Positions 26,869-34,144 of a stretch of 43,638 bases of DNA are shown piece by piece (position 1 is the first letter of the stretch; each line of letters begins with the position of its first letter). Both the position numbers and the translations under genes were made by a program. This DNA is from Prevotella sp. (GTDB taxonomy: Bacteria > Bacteroidota > Bacteroidia > Bacteroidales > Bacteroidaceae), in NCBI GenBank assembly GCA_022775985.1, contig JALFIM010000020.1, positions 1 to 43,638 of the forward strand. Reading direction: 5' to 3'. Below the pieces are notes generated by a model that worked only from the letters and a program-made list of their open reading frames with translations, did not search any database and was not told where the DNA came from.

Positions 26869-26904
26869 AAACGGGTCACGCCCCATAAGGGCATGACCCG
26901 TTTC
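26869..26904 (+). terminator. Intrinsic terminator of the amidase operon
   Basis: AAACGGGTCA-c-GCCC (26869-26883) pairs with GGGC-a-TGACCCGTTT (26889-26903), with one internal mismatch and a 5-base loop. TTTCTTTATTT follows. It lies 40 bases after the amidase stop and between convergent genes, so it may also act on ruvB transcripts from the other side. Confidence 0.8.
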
Positions 26905-26985
26905 TTTATTTATGGTTCATCGCTTATTTCAAGTGACGGGAATTCTCTAATTCTTGACATAAAAAGACATTATCACACGGCGGCA

Positions 26986-28032
26986 TCAGTCCATGTCGCC
27001 GTCGAAGAGGCCCGGCTGTGCGGCATTGCTGGTGTACATGTCGCGGCCGAGATGCTTGTAGGCGAGCTCCGTGACCATGCGTCCGCGCGGCGTGCGCTTG
27101 ATGAATCCCTCCATGATGAGGTAAGGCTCGTAGACCTCCTCCACCGTACCCGTGTCCTCGCCTATGGCCGTGGCGATGGTAGACACGCCCACGGGGCCGC
27201 CATGAAACTTGTCTATGATGGTGAGCAGTATCTTGTTGTCTATCTGGTCGAGTCCGTAGCGGTCTATGTTGAGGGCACCGAGTGCGAGCCGCGCTATGCC
27301 GGTGTCTATGCGTCCGCTGCCCTTCACCTGCGCGAAGTCGCGCACGCGCCGCAGCAGGGCGTTGGCAATACGTGGCGTGCCGCGGCTGCGGCGTGCCACC
27401 TCCACGGCCGCATCATCGTCGATGGGCACCTTGAGTATGGCGGCCGACCGCTTGATGATGCGCATGAGCGTGTCGGGGTCGTAGTACTCGAGGTGCAGGT
27501 TTATGCCGAAGCGTGCGCGGAGCGGTGCCGTGAGCAGGCCGCTGCGCGTGGTGGCACCCACGAGAGTGAACGGATTGAGGTCTATCTGTATGGAGCGTGC
27601 CGAGGGCCCCTTGTCTATCATTATGTCTATGCGGTAGTCCTCCATGGCCGAGTACAGGTACTCCTCCACCACTGGCGAGAGGCGGTGTATCTCGTCTATG
27701 AAGAGCACATCGCGCGGCTCCAGCGAGGTGAGGATGCCCGCGAGGTCGCCTGGCTTGTCGAGCACCGGGCCGCTGGTTATCTTGAAGCCCACGCCCAGCT
27801 CGTTGGCTATGATGTTGCTCAGAGTGGTCTTGCCGAGGCCGGGAGGGCCATGCAGCAGCGTGTGGTCAAGCGGTTCGCCACGGTACTTGGCCGCCTCCAC
27901 GAACACCTCAAGGTTCTCCACCACCTTGGGCTGGCCGCTGAAGTCGCCGAACCGCAGCGGACGCAGCGCTTTCTCGAAGTCTTTCTCCGACGAGCCCTGA
28001 CGTTCCTGCCGTATGTCGAAATTATCTTCCAT
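26986..28032 (-). CDS. ruvB: Holliday junction branch-migration helicase RuvB
   Basis: I chose the ATG at 28032 ([20 protein letters not shown]), the conventional RuvB N-terminus. The in-frame extension to 28062 adds ten residues without support. The 348-residue AAA+ protein shows [19 protein letters not shown], Walker [12 protein letters not shown], Walker [12 protein letters not shown], sensor 1 [11 protein letters not shown] and the arginine-finger segment LRARFGI. The C-terminal winged-helix has [20 protein letters not shown]. RuvB works with RuvA and RuvC in recombination repair; neither gene is adjacent. It is the last conserved chromosomal gene before the island that begins near 28.1 kb. 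Confidence 0.97.
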   Translation of the reverse strand: MEDNFDIRQERQGSSEKDFEKALRPLRFGDFSGQPKVVENLEVFVEAAKYRGEPLDHTLLHGPPGLGKTTLSNIIANELGVGFKITSGPVLDKPGDLAGILTSLEPRDVLFIDEIHRLSPVVEEYLYSAMEDYRIDIMIDKGPSARSIQIDLNPFTLVGATTRSGLLTAPLRARFGINLHLEYYDPDTLMRIIKRSAAILKVPIDDDAAVEVARRSRGTPRIANALLRRVRDFAQVKGSGRIDTGIARLALGALNIDRYGLDQIDNKILLTIIDKFHGGPVGVSTIATAIGEDTGTVEEVYEPYLIMEGFIKRTPRGRMVTELAYKHLGRDMYTSNAAQPGLFDGDMD

Positions 28033-28059
28033 CAGTTTGTAGTATATGTAATATATGTG

Positions 28060-28067
28060 CAAACTTA
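28060..28067 (-). promoter_or_regulatory. Probable -7 promoter element of ruvB
   Basis: On the minus strand this reads TAAGTTTG followed by CA, 28 bases before the ruvB start. A TTTG about 23 bases upstream is slightly beyond the usual spacing. With the preceding G and following C it also reads GTAAGTTTGC, the form of CTnDOT attachment cores. Confidence 0.45.
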
Positions 28068-28306
28068 CGCAAAATCCATGAAATATCCGCCAAATTTAGG
28101 CAGAAATGCGAATTTAAAATTGATAATTAGGTAGTTAGGAGAAAATCACGGAAGTTAGGAAAAGGGTTGAAAAGCGTTTCAAAGCGGATTGGAGAAAGAG
28201 AACGGTTTCCTAATCGTTACCCGTCAGAAATGCAGATTTAACAGTTAACGTTCCGTTTGCGCCGCTCTGCTTAGGTTTGCTTGTCAAGGTTTAACTCGTT
28301 GATTTA

Positions 28307-28314
28307 TAGTTTTG
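28307..28314 (+). promoter_or_regulatory. Possible -7 promoter element of the integrase gene
   Basis: TAGTTTTG followed by CA lies 20 bases before the integrase ATG. TTG at 28281-28283 is 23 bases upstream, slightly long for a -33 element. It overlaps the candidate left attachment site. Confidence 0.4.
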
Positions 28315-28333
28315 CAACCAAAAAAGAACGAGC

Positions 28334-29563
28334 ATGACAAGGAGCACATTTCGCGTGCTGTTCTACGCGAACGGCAGCAAGGAGAAGAACGGAATTGTCC
28401 CCATCATGGGACGGGTTACAATCAACGGAACAGTGGCACAGTTCAGTTGCAAACGGAGCATCGCAAAGGAGCTTTGGGACGCAAAGGGCAACCGTGCCAA
28501 GGGCAAGAGTTTAGAGGCAAGGGAAATGAACCTTGCGCTTGACAATATCAAGGCGCAAATCATCAAGCACTACCAGCGCATATCCGACCGTGAGGCGTTT
28601 GTGACGGCAGAAATGGTACGCAACGCCTATCAGGGCATAGGCGGCGAGTATGAAACGCTGCTCAAAGCCTTCGACCGTGAGAACGAGGTGTTCAAGAAGC
28701 GTGTCGGCAAGGACAGGAAACTGGCGACTTACCAGTCAAGGGTAGTGGCAAGGAACTATGTGGCGGCGTTCATCAAGTCGTTCTACAAACGCAGCGACAT
28801 GTCGATGCTGGAGCTTACGCCCGACTTCATCAAGGAGTTTGCGGTCTATCTCTCCACGGAAGCGGGATTGCGCAACGGCACGATATGGGAAAAGTGCATG
28901 TGGCTGAAAGGTGTGGTGATGCTTGCGCACTTCAACGGTCTGATACAGAGAAACCCGTTTGCGCAGTTCCACATCAGCCCGAATGTCAAGGAGCGTGAGT
29001 TTCTGACGGAGGATGAGTTGAAGGTGGTGATGACGCACGAGTTCTCAGATCCGAAACTGGCATATATCCGTGACCTGTTCGTGTTTGCGAGCTTCACCGC
29101 CCTTTCTTTCGTGGACATCAAGGAACTGACCAACGACCGCATCGTGGAAGTGAACGGCGAGAAGTGGATTATCTCCAAACGGCATAAGACGGGCGTACCG
29201 TTCCAAGTGAAACTGCTGGACATTCCCTTGCAGATAATAGAGCGTTACCGACCGTTCCAAGAAAACAACCTCGTGTTCCCCAACCTGAACTATTGGTCCA
29301 TCTGCAAGCCGTTGAAGAAAATGATACGGGAATGTGGTGTGAATAAGGACATCAGCTTCCATTGCTCACGTCATGGATTCGCTACCCTGGCCCTCTGCAA
29401 GGGTATGCCGATTGAGAGCGTAAGCCGCATTTTGGGACATACGAACATCGAAACGACCCAAATCTATGCGAAGATAACCGTGGAGAAGCTGGACAACGAT
29501 CTCACGATGTTGGGCGACAAGCTGAGCAAGTCATTCGGCAACATCAAAGTGGCAGGGATATGA
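28334..29563 (+). CDS. Tyrosine recombinase (CTnDOT-type integrase)
   Basis: A 409-residue site-specific integrase. The N-terminal arm-binding region (MTRSTFRVLFYANGSKEKNG) is followed by a SAM-like core-binding domain (about 105-215) and the catalytic domain (about 225-400). Catalytic residues seen are a lysine in ISKRHKTG, His343 and Arg346 in SFHCSRHGFATL, His369 in LGHTNIETTQIYA and the nucleophile Tyr378. The first conserved arginine is replaced by Ser258 (FTALSFVDI), as known for IntDOT of Bacteroides CTnDOT. It presumably integrates the island. Its TGA overlaps the ATG of the next gene by 4 bases (ATGA). Confidence 0.93.
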   Translation: MTRSTFRVLFYANGSKEKNGIVPIMGRVTINGTVAQFSCKRSIAKELWDAKGNRAKGKSLEAREMNLALDNIKAQIIKHYQRISDREAFVTAEMVRNAYQGIGGEYETLLKAFDRENEVFKKRVGKDRKLATYQSRVVARNYVAAFIKSFYKRSDMSMLELTPDFIKEFAVYLSTEAGLRNGTIWEKCMWLKGVVMLAHFNGLIQRNPFAQFHISPNVKEREFLTEDELKVVMTHEFSDPKLAYIRDLFVFASFTALSFVDIKELTNDRIVEVNGEKWIISKRHKTGVPFQVKLLDIPLQIIERYRPFQENNLVFPNLNYWSICKPLKKMIRECGVNKDISFHCSRHGFATLALCKGMPIESVSRILGHTNIETTQIYAKITVEKLDNDLTMLGDKLSKSFGNIKVAGI

Positions 29564-29916
29564 AGCAGACAACAATCACGATGGACGGGTGCGGCAGGGT
29601 TGCCATACCGTCAGATACCGCCAGCGTGTGGATGAGCGAAATGGAATTGGTAACGCTGTTCGAGGTAATCACCCCGACACTCCGTGCCGCCATCCGTGCT
29701 GTATACAGAAACGAAGTGTTGCAACCTTGCGAGGTGGAAAGTCGCATCAGACTGCCCAACGGTTATTATTCGGATGTGTATGCCTTGCCGATGGTCGTGG
29801 CACTTGCTTTCCGTATCAACACGCCCAATGCCGCAAGGGTGCGCAACACCCTGTTGGAACGGTTGTGCTCGCGAAAAAAGGTTGCCTTAGGCAGCAGTCA
29901 CAGATACGGGTGTTAG
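29560..29916 (+). CDS. Small integrase-linked protein of unknown function
   Basis: A 118-residue protein beginning MKQTTITMDGCGRVAIPSDT, translationally coupled to the integrase by a 4-base overlap. I do not recognise a catalytic motif. The central part (VWMSEMELVTLFEVITPTLR, then IRLPNGYYSDVYALPMVVAL) resembles the N-terminal DNA-binding-like region seen in RhuM-type or phage-associated proteins. Similar small genes directly after integrases are, from memory, common in Bacteroides conjugative elements. A role as recombination accessory or regulator is possible but not shown. Coding quality resembles the integrase. Confidence 0.65.
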   Translation: MKQTTITMDGCGRVAIPSDTASVWMSEMELVTLFEVITPTLRAAIRAVYRNEVLQPCEVESRIRLPNGYYSDVYALPMVVALAFRINTPNAARVRNTLLERLCSRKKVALGSSHRYGC

Positions 29917-29948
29917 GTTGATAACCGCCAATTTAACCATCGTATTTT

Positions 29949-30176
29949 GTTGAATTGTTGAATACAGTAGATAATGATATATAATAAGATATACTCTCGG
30001 CATACACTCAATAAAAGAAAATGGTTGTTGAAAAGAAGGGGCAAACGATAACTCCACTCCGACCTTGCCTTTTCTTTTCGTATCCGTTTGTTGTGCGATA
30101 TGCTTTTGTTGAGAGGTTGTTTAGAATGTATTTCACTACATATCATATTGTTATCTTCTAAATTCAACAGTTCAAC
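29949..30176 (+). repeat. Large three-tier palindromic unit 1
   Basis: Nested inverted repeats in a non-coding stretch. The outer arms are 29949-29980 (starting GTTGAATTGTTGAAT) and 30145-30176, matching over about 30 bases with a few differences. The middle arms are 30007-30017 (CTCAATAAAAG) and 30103-30113. The apical arms are 30030-30044 (GAAAAGAAGGGGCAA) and 30065-30079, a 15-bp stem in plus-strand RNA with two G-U pairs. The core 30005-30093 is a diverged direct copy of 30297-30380 in unit 2. No protein-coding frame fits. Confidence 0.7.
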
Positions 30177-30235
30177 ATTTTTGTGGTTACCTGCAAGTCG
30201 GTACGGCAAATTACACAAACGACACTTGTTATTTT

Positions 30236-30445
30236 GATGAAATGATGAAAGCATATATAAGCATGAAGAATAACAGTGGTTTACATCCTCATCAAACACT
30301 CAACAAAAGGATTTGGCTGATGAAAAGAGAAAGCGGACGCAACCCCACACATCGCTTTTCTCTTGGTGAACGGTTTGATGAAACGCCGATGAAGATTTAT
30401 TATATTAGTTATCAATATATTAGGATATCCAATCATCAATTCATC
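30236..30445 (+). repeat. Large three-tier palindromic unit 2
   Basis: It has the same architecture as unit 1. The outer arms are 30236-30256 (GATGAAATGATGA...) and 30425-30445, the middle arms 30289-30297 (TCATCAAAC) and 30373-30381, and the apical arms 30325-30335 (AAGAGAAAGCG) and 30353-30364, with one bulged base. Its core starts 292 bases after that of unit 1 and shares CACTCAAyAAAAG and CG(g/t)TTTG(a/t)TG at its ends. The outer motif is GATGAA instead of GTTGAA in both arms, so the palindrome has been kept by paired changes. A frame across it (30242-30613) lacks coding character. Confidence 0.65.
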
Positions 30446-30853
30446 GGATTTTCATCCCTCATCAAGTCCGCTGTTGGAACGGCAGCACTATCCCAGCCTG
30501 TATGCCCATATGCGGATATGCAATCATGCCGGCACAGCGGCAAGGGATACCATACGAGGCTGGCAAAAAGAGAAAAGCAAAGACAAGCCAACATCACTGC
30601 CATAGGCTTTTGAGAAACAAAAAGCCATAGCTCATTAGGGCGTTTTCTTCACGCACCGCTGACGCTAATGCTAAAAATGCCCCAATGAACCAGCGGGGTT
30701 GCACCCCTCTGGACCCCCCGTTTGTTCCAAAAGCAGCAGCAAGCTGTCCTTTGAGTTGCCCAAAGACTTATGAGTTACTCCAAAGTCGGGGCATTGTTTT
30801 TCTATGGTAGCAAGTTTGTGTTTCAGGCGTACCAAAACTGATTAGCCCCATGC
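30446..30853. other. Non-coding segment resembling mobilisation-region DNA
   Basis: About 400 bases with no credible gene. Visible features are a small hairpin GGGGT-TGC-ACCCC at 30695-30707 followed by a C-rich run, and an imperfect direct repeat TGAGTTGCCCAAAG / TGAGTTACTCCAAAG at 30752 and 30771. The combination reminds me of sequence near mobilisation genes of Bacteroides conjugative elements, so it may be an oriT or mob remnant. This is memory-based and weak. Confidence 0.3.
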
Positions 30854-32131
30854 TCAAAGAAATTCGATGTTTATATCGTTGCTTAACTTACAACTTGTAG
30901 TTACAATTCTCTCTTGCAGTTGGGAAGGAATGCCAATAGAAGATAAATCTGTTTCTTTATCTCTGTGGATGGGAAGAATGGCAAGCCGAGGGTTGGTCAA
31001 CTCGCAGACACGACGCAACGTGTCTGCCGTGGCATGTCCGCTGGTATGAAGTTGCACCACTTCTGCAAATCGTTTTTGCAAGTATACATAATCTTCATTT
31101 CTTGTGTCATCCCTGTTAATGTACCCATCCCACATGGAATAAATAAGGAGAGGCTTTCCTTCTACAGGCAGCATTGGCAAAATCAAGTCCAATAGTCTGT
31201 TGAATGAAGCACTCGCCCGTATAAACATAGTAAATCCTTTTTCCTGCATCCATGCTTTCAGCTTAGGATTCTTTTCCGAATAAGTATATATCTTGCCAAA
31301 ATCAAAACAAGGCGATTTCTTTCCCGCTGTTTCAGAAAATAAAGCAAGGATGTCCTTCTGGTATTCATCGGCCAGTAAAGGACGTTTGGGAAACATGCTT
31401 CGAGTAGCATTCTTGAAACTTGCCAGCCGCTCCATATCCGTTGACGAACAATGAACAAATACATACTTATGCTCTTTTATCAGTTCGGAGGCTTTTTGTG
31501 ACAATACACTTTCGGTCAGGATGGTTTCATCCTTTCGGGCAAGCATGGTTCCTTCTATAATTAACACATCCACTTGACCAATATACTTTTGAATCGTGAG
31601 TATTAAGCCCTTGCTAAGATAACCATGTCCACGGAAATCGCCCGTGTGCAGAATGCGTTTCCCCTCCGCTTCTATCAGGAACATATAGGCATCGTAGGCA
31701 GAATGGCTGACAAAATAGGGGGTAACCACAATGTCTCCGAAACGTAATTTTTGGTTCTCGTGAAACGTATGCATCCCAGAAGCCACAGTTAAGGCATGAC
31801 GATATTTTTGTTGCTGGGACAACTCACGTAGAAAACTTAATTGCTTGTATTTCCTGTAAACCACTTGTTTGGCGACCTCACCAATGTATTGCGGTAGGTT
31901 ATCTGGCACGTGGTGGAACAATCCGATATGGTCGCCATGGTAATGCGTATAGAGTATGGCAGAACAACCTTCCGTAATTCCAGCTATCGCACAGTCATCG
32001 TCATAAGCATCTTCATCTTCCGCGTGATTGGGTAGATTATGTCCCAAATCAATGATGATGCTTGCTTGGGGTGTCGATATGCGGGTAATCTGTCCACCTA
32101 TCTGTGTGGCACGGTGAATGGTTATTTGCAT
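30854..32131 (-). CDS. Beta-CASP-type metallo-beta-lactamase nuclease-like protein
   Basis: A 425-residue protein of the metallo-beta-lactamase fold. Zinc-site motifs are complete: THYHGDH (His63, His65, Asp67, His68), His143 in YFVSHSAYD and Asp165 in LHTGDFRGHG. The beta-CASP signature follows, with LHTSGHA (His362, His366) and ILPIHRDKE (His389). An insert around residues 200-330 corresponds to the beta-CASP cap. Such proteins (RNase J, CPSF-73, Artemis/SNM1) are nucleases acting on RNA or DNA, and the length matches short RNase J-like forms without the C-terminal domain. It is the last gene of the operon; its start overlaps the nuclease gene by 10 bases. Codon use is AT-rich, matching the island and not the chromosome. 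Confidence 0.85.
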   Translation of the reverse strand: MQITIHRATQIGGQITRISTPQASIIIDLGHNLPNHAEDEDAYDDDCAIAGITEGCSAILYTHYHGDHIGLFHHVPDNLPQYIGEVAKQVVYRKYKQLSFLRELSQQQKYRHALTVASGMHTFHENQKLRFGDIVVTPYFVSHSAYDAYMFLIEAEGKRILHTGDFRGHGYLSKGLILTIQKYIGQVDVLIIEGTMLARKDETILTESVLSQKASELIKEHKYVFVHCSSTDMERLASFKNATRSMFPKRPLLADEYQKDILALFSETAGKKSPCFDFGKIYTYSEKNPKLKAWMQEKGFTMFIRASASFNRLLDLILPMLPVEGKPLLIYSMWDGYINRDDTRNEDYVYLQKRFAEVVQLHTSGHATADTLRRVCELTNPRLAILPIHRDKETDLSSIGIPSQLQERIVTTSCKLSNDINIEFL

Positions 32132-33294
32132 AAGTCCGGATAATCTACGATAACGGTTTCAAACAATGTATTTTCATTCAGCCCCTCTATGGCATTTTTG
32201 CGTTCTTTCCTTCCTTTGGAAAGCTCGCCTTTGTAAGTATTTACTATCAACAATATAGGCTTTAAAGCGATATGTTCTATTTCGCTTTCACCATCCCATA
32301 GGCCTATCCGTTTTTTTATCCGCAATAACTTGGTATAATAATTCTTCAGCGTTTCTGCATGTCCACGGATAAAATCACTGTATTTTGTCATCTGTTCAAT
32401 GATTTCAGGCTCCTTGTTCTTGCTTCTCAAACGGGGATCGGTTATCAGTTTCAACTCAATAAACACCAATTCTTTCCCTCTTAATTCAACCAAGTCAAAA
32501 CGGATGAGTTCTGTATCGCTTATCCGATAGGCGAATTCAGAATCGACATAGCGTTTGGGGAAACGCAATTTTAGTTCTCCTTGAATCCATTTCTCGTTGG
32601 ATATATATACTTTGTTATGTTCGTCTGCCTCTTTTCTTTGAGGAAGCTTGTGATATACTTCACGGATTCTTTCCTTTATGAACTCTAAGCCCTCTTTGCT
32701 TTGAAGCATATCTGTGCAATCTTGATACATATCAGTTTCATCGGATTCCCCCAAATACTTCCGATGCGTCTCTGCTGTAATTTTCCCGCCAGTCCATCGC
32801 ACCAAAGCAACATTACCTCCGTAATAATATACGTTGGCATAATTGTCCTTACGGATTTCCACATAAAGTTCTTCATCTGCCAAGATGTTCTTCCACCATT
32901 GGGGAGAGTTATTCTCTAATTCTCGCCATAGGCGGAATTCTTCGTTCAGGGCATCAAAACTGCCGCTTGTGTTAGGTTTGAACATGTTCATGACTATATC
33001 ATTTATTTCATTTTCGCTGAATTCCCGCTTTATCGGAGTTATTTTCAATTTCCGCAGCTTTGTCTCTTGCTGATCAGCCTCCATTGCGACTGTTACGGCT
33101 TCAACTTCATGTTTGTAGTACCATTTTTCACCTGCATAATCGGTCTGAGGCGACAGAGACAAGCCATATTTTTTAGCCCGTAAGGCATATATCATTGCAG
33201 AGAAATCATCAAGATACACAACCTGTTCGCTACAAATCCATTCTCCATTATTATTACGCACCAAATGCCACTTCCGTTCCTTTTGCTGTTCCAT
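32122..33294 (-). CDS. PD-(D/E)xK nuclease-like protein with QxxxY motif
   Basis: A 390-residue protein starting MEQQKERKWHLVRNNNGEWI. The C-terminal half carries a nuclease-like series: Glu240 in a helix (WIQGELKLRF), Asp267 in ELIRFDLVELRG, Glu280-x-Lys282 in LVFIELKLI, and Gln301-xxx-Tyr305 in IIEQMTKYSDFI. This order (E, D, ExK, QxxxY) is that of RecB/Cas4-like PD-(D/E)xK enzymes. The N-terminal about 220 residues are unfamiliar and may recognise the target or a partner. It lies between a small acidic-protein gene and a beta-CASP nuclease gene, overlapping them by 1 and 10 bases. Stand-alone function cannot be told from sequence. The family call rests on motif reading, not a search. Confidence 0.7.
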   Translation of the reverse strand: MEQQKERKWHLVRNNNGEWICSEQVVYLDDFSAMIYALRAKKYGLSLSPQTDYAGEKWYYKHEVEAVTVAMEADQQETKLRKLKITPIKREFSENEINDIVMNMFKPNTSGSFDALNEEFRLWRELENNSPQWWKNILADEELYVEIRKDNYANVYYYGGNVALVRWTGGKITAETHRKYLGESDETDMYQDCTDMLQSKEGLEFIKERIREVYHKLPQRKEADEHNKVYISNEKWIQGELKLRFPKRYVDSEFAYRISDTELIRFDLVELRGKELVFIELKLITDPRLRSKNKEPEIIEQMTKYSDFIRGHAETLKNYYTKLLRIKKRIGLWDGESEIEHIALKPILLIVNTYKGELSKGRKERKNAIEGLNENTLFETVIVDYPDLCK

Positions 33295-33803
33295 TATGCA
33301 TATTCAAATTTGGGTGAGTCAATCACTACATGTTCTTCTTCGCCTTCATCGTCCGATGTCGGCATGGCAAGTCGTATTATTCCATTGCGCATCGAATTAT
33401 CTATTAATAAAGTCAATGGGTAAATGCCTTTTTCTTCGTCAATGGCAATGTGTCCATCCGATGTTTCCATATAAGCAGAATCGATGCCATAGACAAAGAT
33501 ATGCCGGCTATGACCCTCGATGGCATGGTTGATGTAAGGGTCTTGTTCTGCATCGAAAGCATTCCCTTGTGTCAAGTCCATGCCATAGCTCAAAAACGAT
33601 GCCGCATTGCACGACTTTTCAAGCAAGTGCATAGTGGCTGAATTGGCATACAGGTTCAAAGCGTATTCGCAACTATGCCGCTGATGGAAATCTCGTTCAA
33701 ATTCTTTCACTACATCGCGGAATGTCATGCTATCGGACTTTCTACGCCCGTCATGATAATCTTCAGGATTGAAAGTATAAGTTTCTATAATCTCTTGTTC
33801 CAT
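33294..33803 (-). CDS. Small acidic protein of unknown function, first gene of the nuclease operon
   Basis: The ATG at 33803 gives 169 residues (MEQEIIETYTFNPEDYHDGR...). The longer frame begins at a TTG and has no support. The protein is acidic, with DDEGEEE near the C-terminus, and has no signal peptide or membrane segment. I recognise no family. The segment HAIEGHSRHIFVYGIDSAYM, then SDGHIAIDEEKGIYPLTLLI, reads like a compact alpha/beta domain. Its TAA overlaps the ATG of the nuclease gene by 1 base, so the two are coupled. By position it could be a sensor, an inhibitor of the nucleases, or an adaptor, but this is inference. Confidence 0.7.
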   Translation of the reverse strand: MEQEIIETYTFNPEDYHDGRRKSDSMTFRDVVKEFERDFHQRHSCEYALNLYANSATMHLLEKSCNAASFLSYGMDLTQGNAFDAEQDPYINHAIEGHSRHIFVYGIDSAYMETSDGHIAIDEEKGIYPLTLLIDNSMRNGIIRLAMPTSDDEGEEEHVVIDSPKFEYA

Positions 33804-34144
33804 AGACAAATGGATTTTACTGTACAAAGAAACAGATATTTATCGACAAAAACGAATTTTGTGCCAAGAATTCATTCTGATGTGTTTTATTTTTGTATTT
33901 TTGCATCCATAAGAGTTACCCGAACAGGCAAAGCGATGCAGACCACGGCAATTGGAACGGTTGCCAACTCATTACCCGAAAACGAGATAATTCTTCTAAC
34001 TCTCTTGATTTCAAAGAGGTATATTTCTTATACAGAATTACAAAAAAATCCTGTAATACAGTCTTGCCTGTACAGCTTTTTCGCACCGCGCGGCAGAGGC
34101 CGGCGTGCCATGCGGCATGCCGTCGGCACGCTGTGCGGCCACGG
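33804..34144. other. Non-coding right end of the island and junction with GC-rich chromosome
   Basis: This gap of about 340 bases holds the upstream region of the minus-strand operon (no clear TAnnTTTG promoter seen) and the candidate right attachment site (33894-33908). Two CCTGTA...CAG motifs follow near 34054-34077, resembling the 22-bp array at 17777. The sequence becomes GC-rich from about 34085. A GCGTGCC/GGCACGC inverted repeat (34103-34109, 34125-34131) may end the GH25 transcript. The long frames crossing this gap have no coding character. Confidence 0.5.

Larger units (their letters stand above)
28305..33908. mobile_element. Integrase-bearing genomic island carrying a three-gene nuclease operon
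   Basis: Between ruvB and the GH25 gene the base composition drops and codon use becomes AT-richer than on either side. The segment holds a tyrosine recombinase at its left end, a small companion gene, structured non-coding DNA and a three-gene operon. No conjugation, relaxase or transposase gene is visible, so it is either a passive integrative island or the remnant of a larger element. The limits given are two imperfect 15-base direct repeats of the type T-N-T-A-N-TTTTGCA-N-CC (28305-28319 and 33894-33908). They are only candidates for attL and attR because the same pattern resembles a promoter -7 element. The composition change itself lies at roughly 28.1 and 34.08 kb. Confidence 0.6.

Noticed and set aside
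28059..28068. GTAAGTTTGC on the minus strand as the left attachment site
   Set aside because: The matching GTATTTTTGC at the right end is in the opposite orientation, whereas attL and attR should be direct repeats. It is better explained as the ruvB promoter.
30242..30613. Plus-strand frame of 123 codons, and the minus-strand frame at 29913-30299
   Set aside because: Both run through the nested palindromes. Composition is not protein-like and no domain is recognisable.
30605..30626. Hairpin GGCTTTT/AAAAGCC as a terminator
   Set aside because: Only 7 bp and AT-rich, with no U-run after it and no gene ending nearby.
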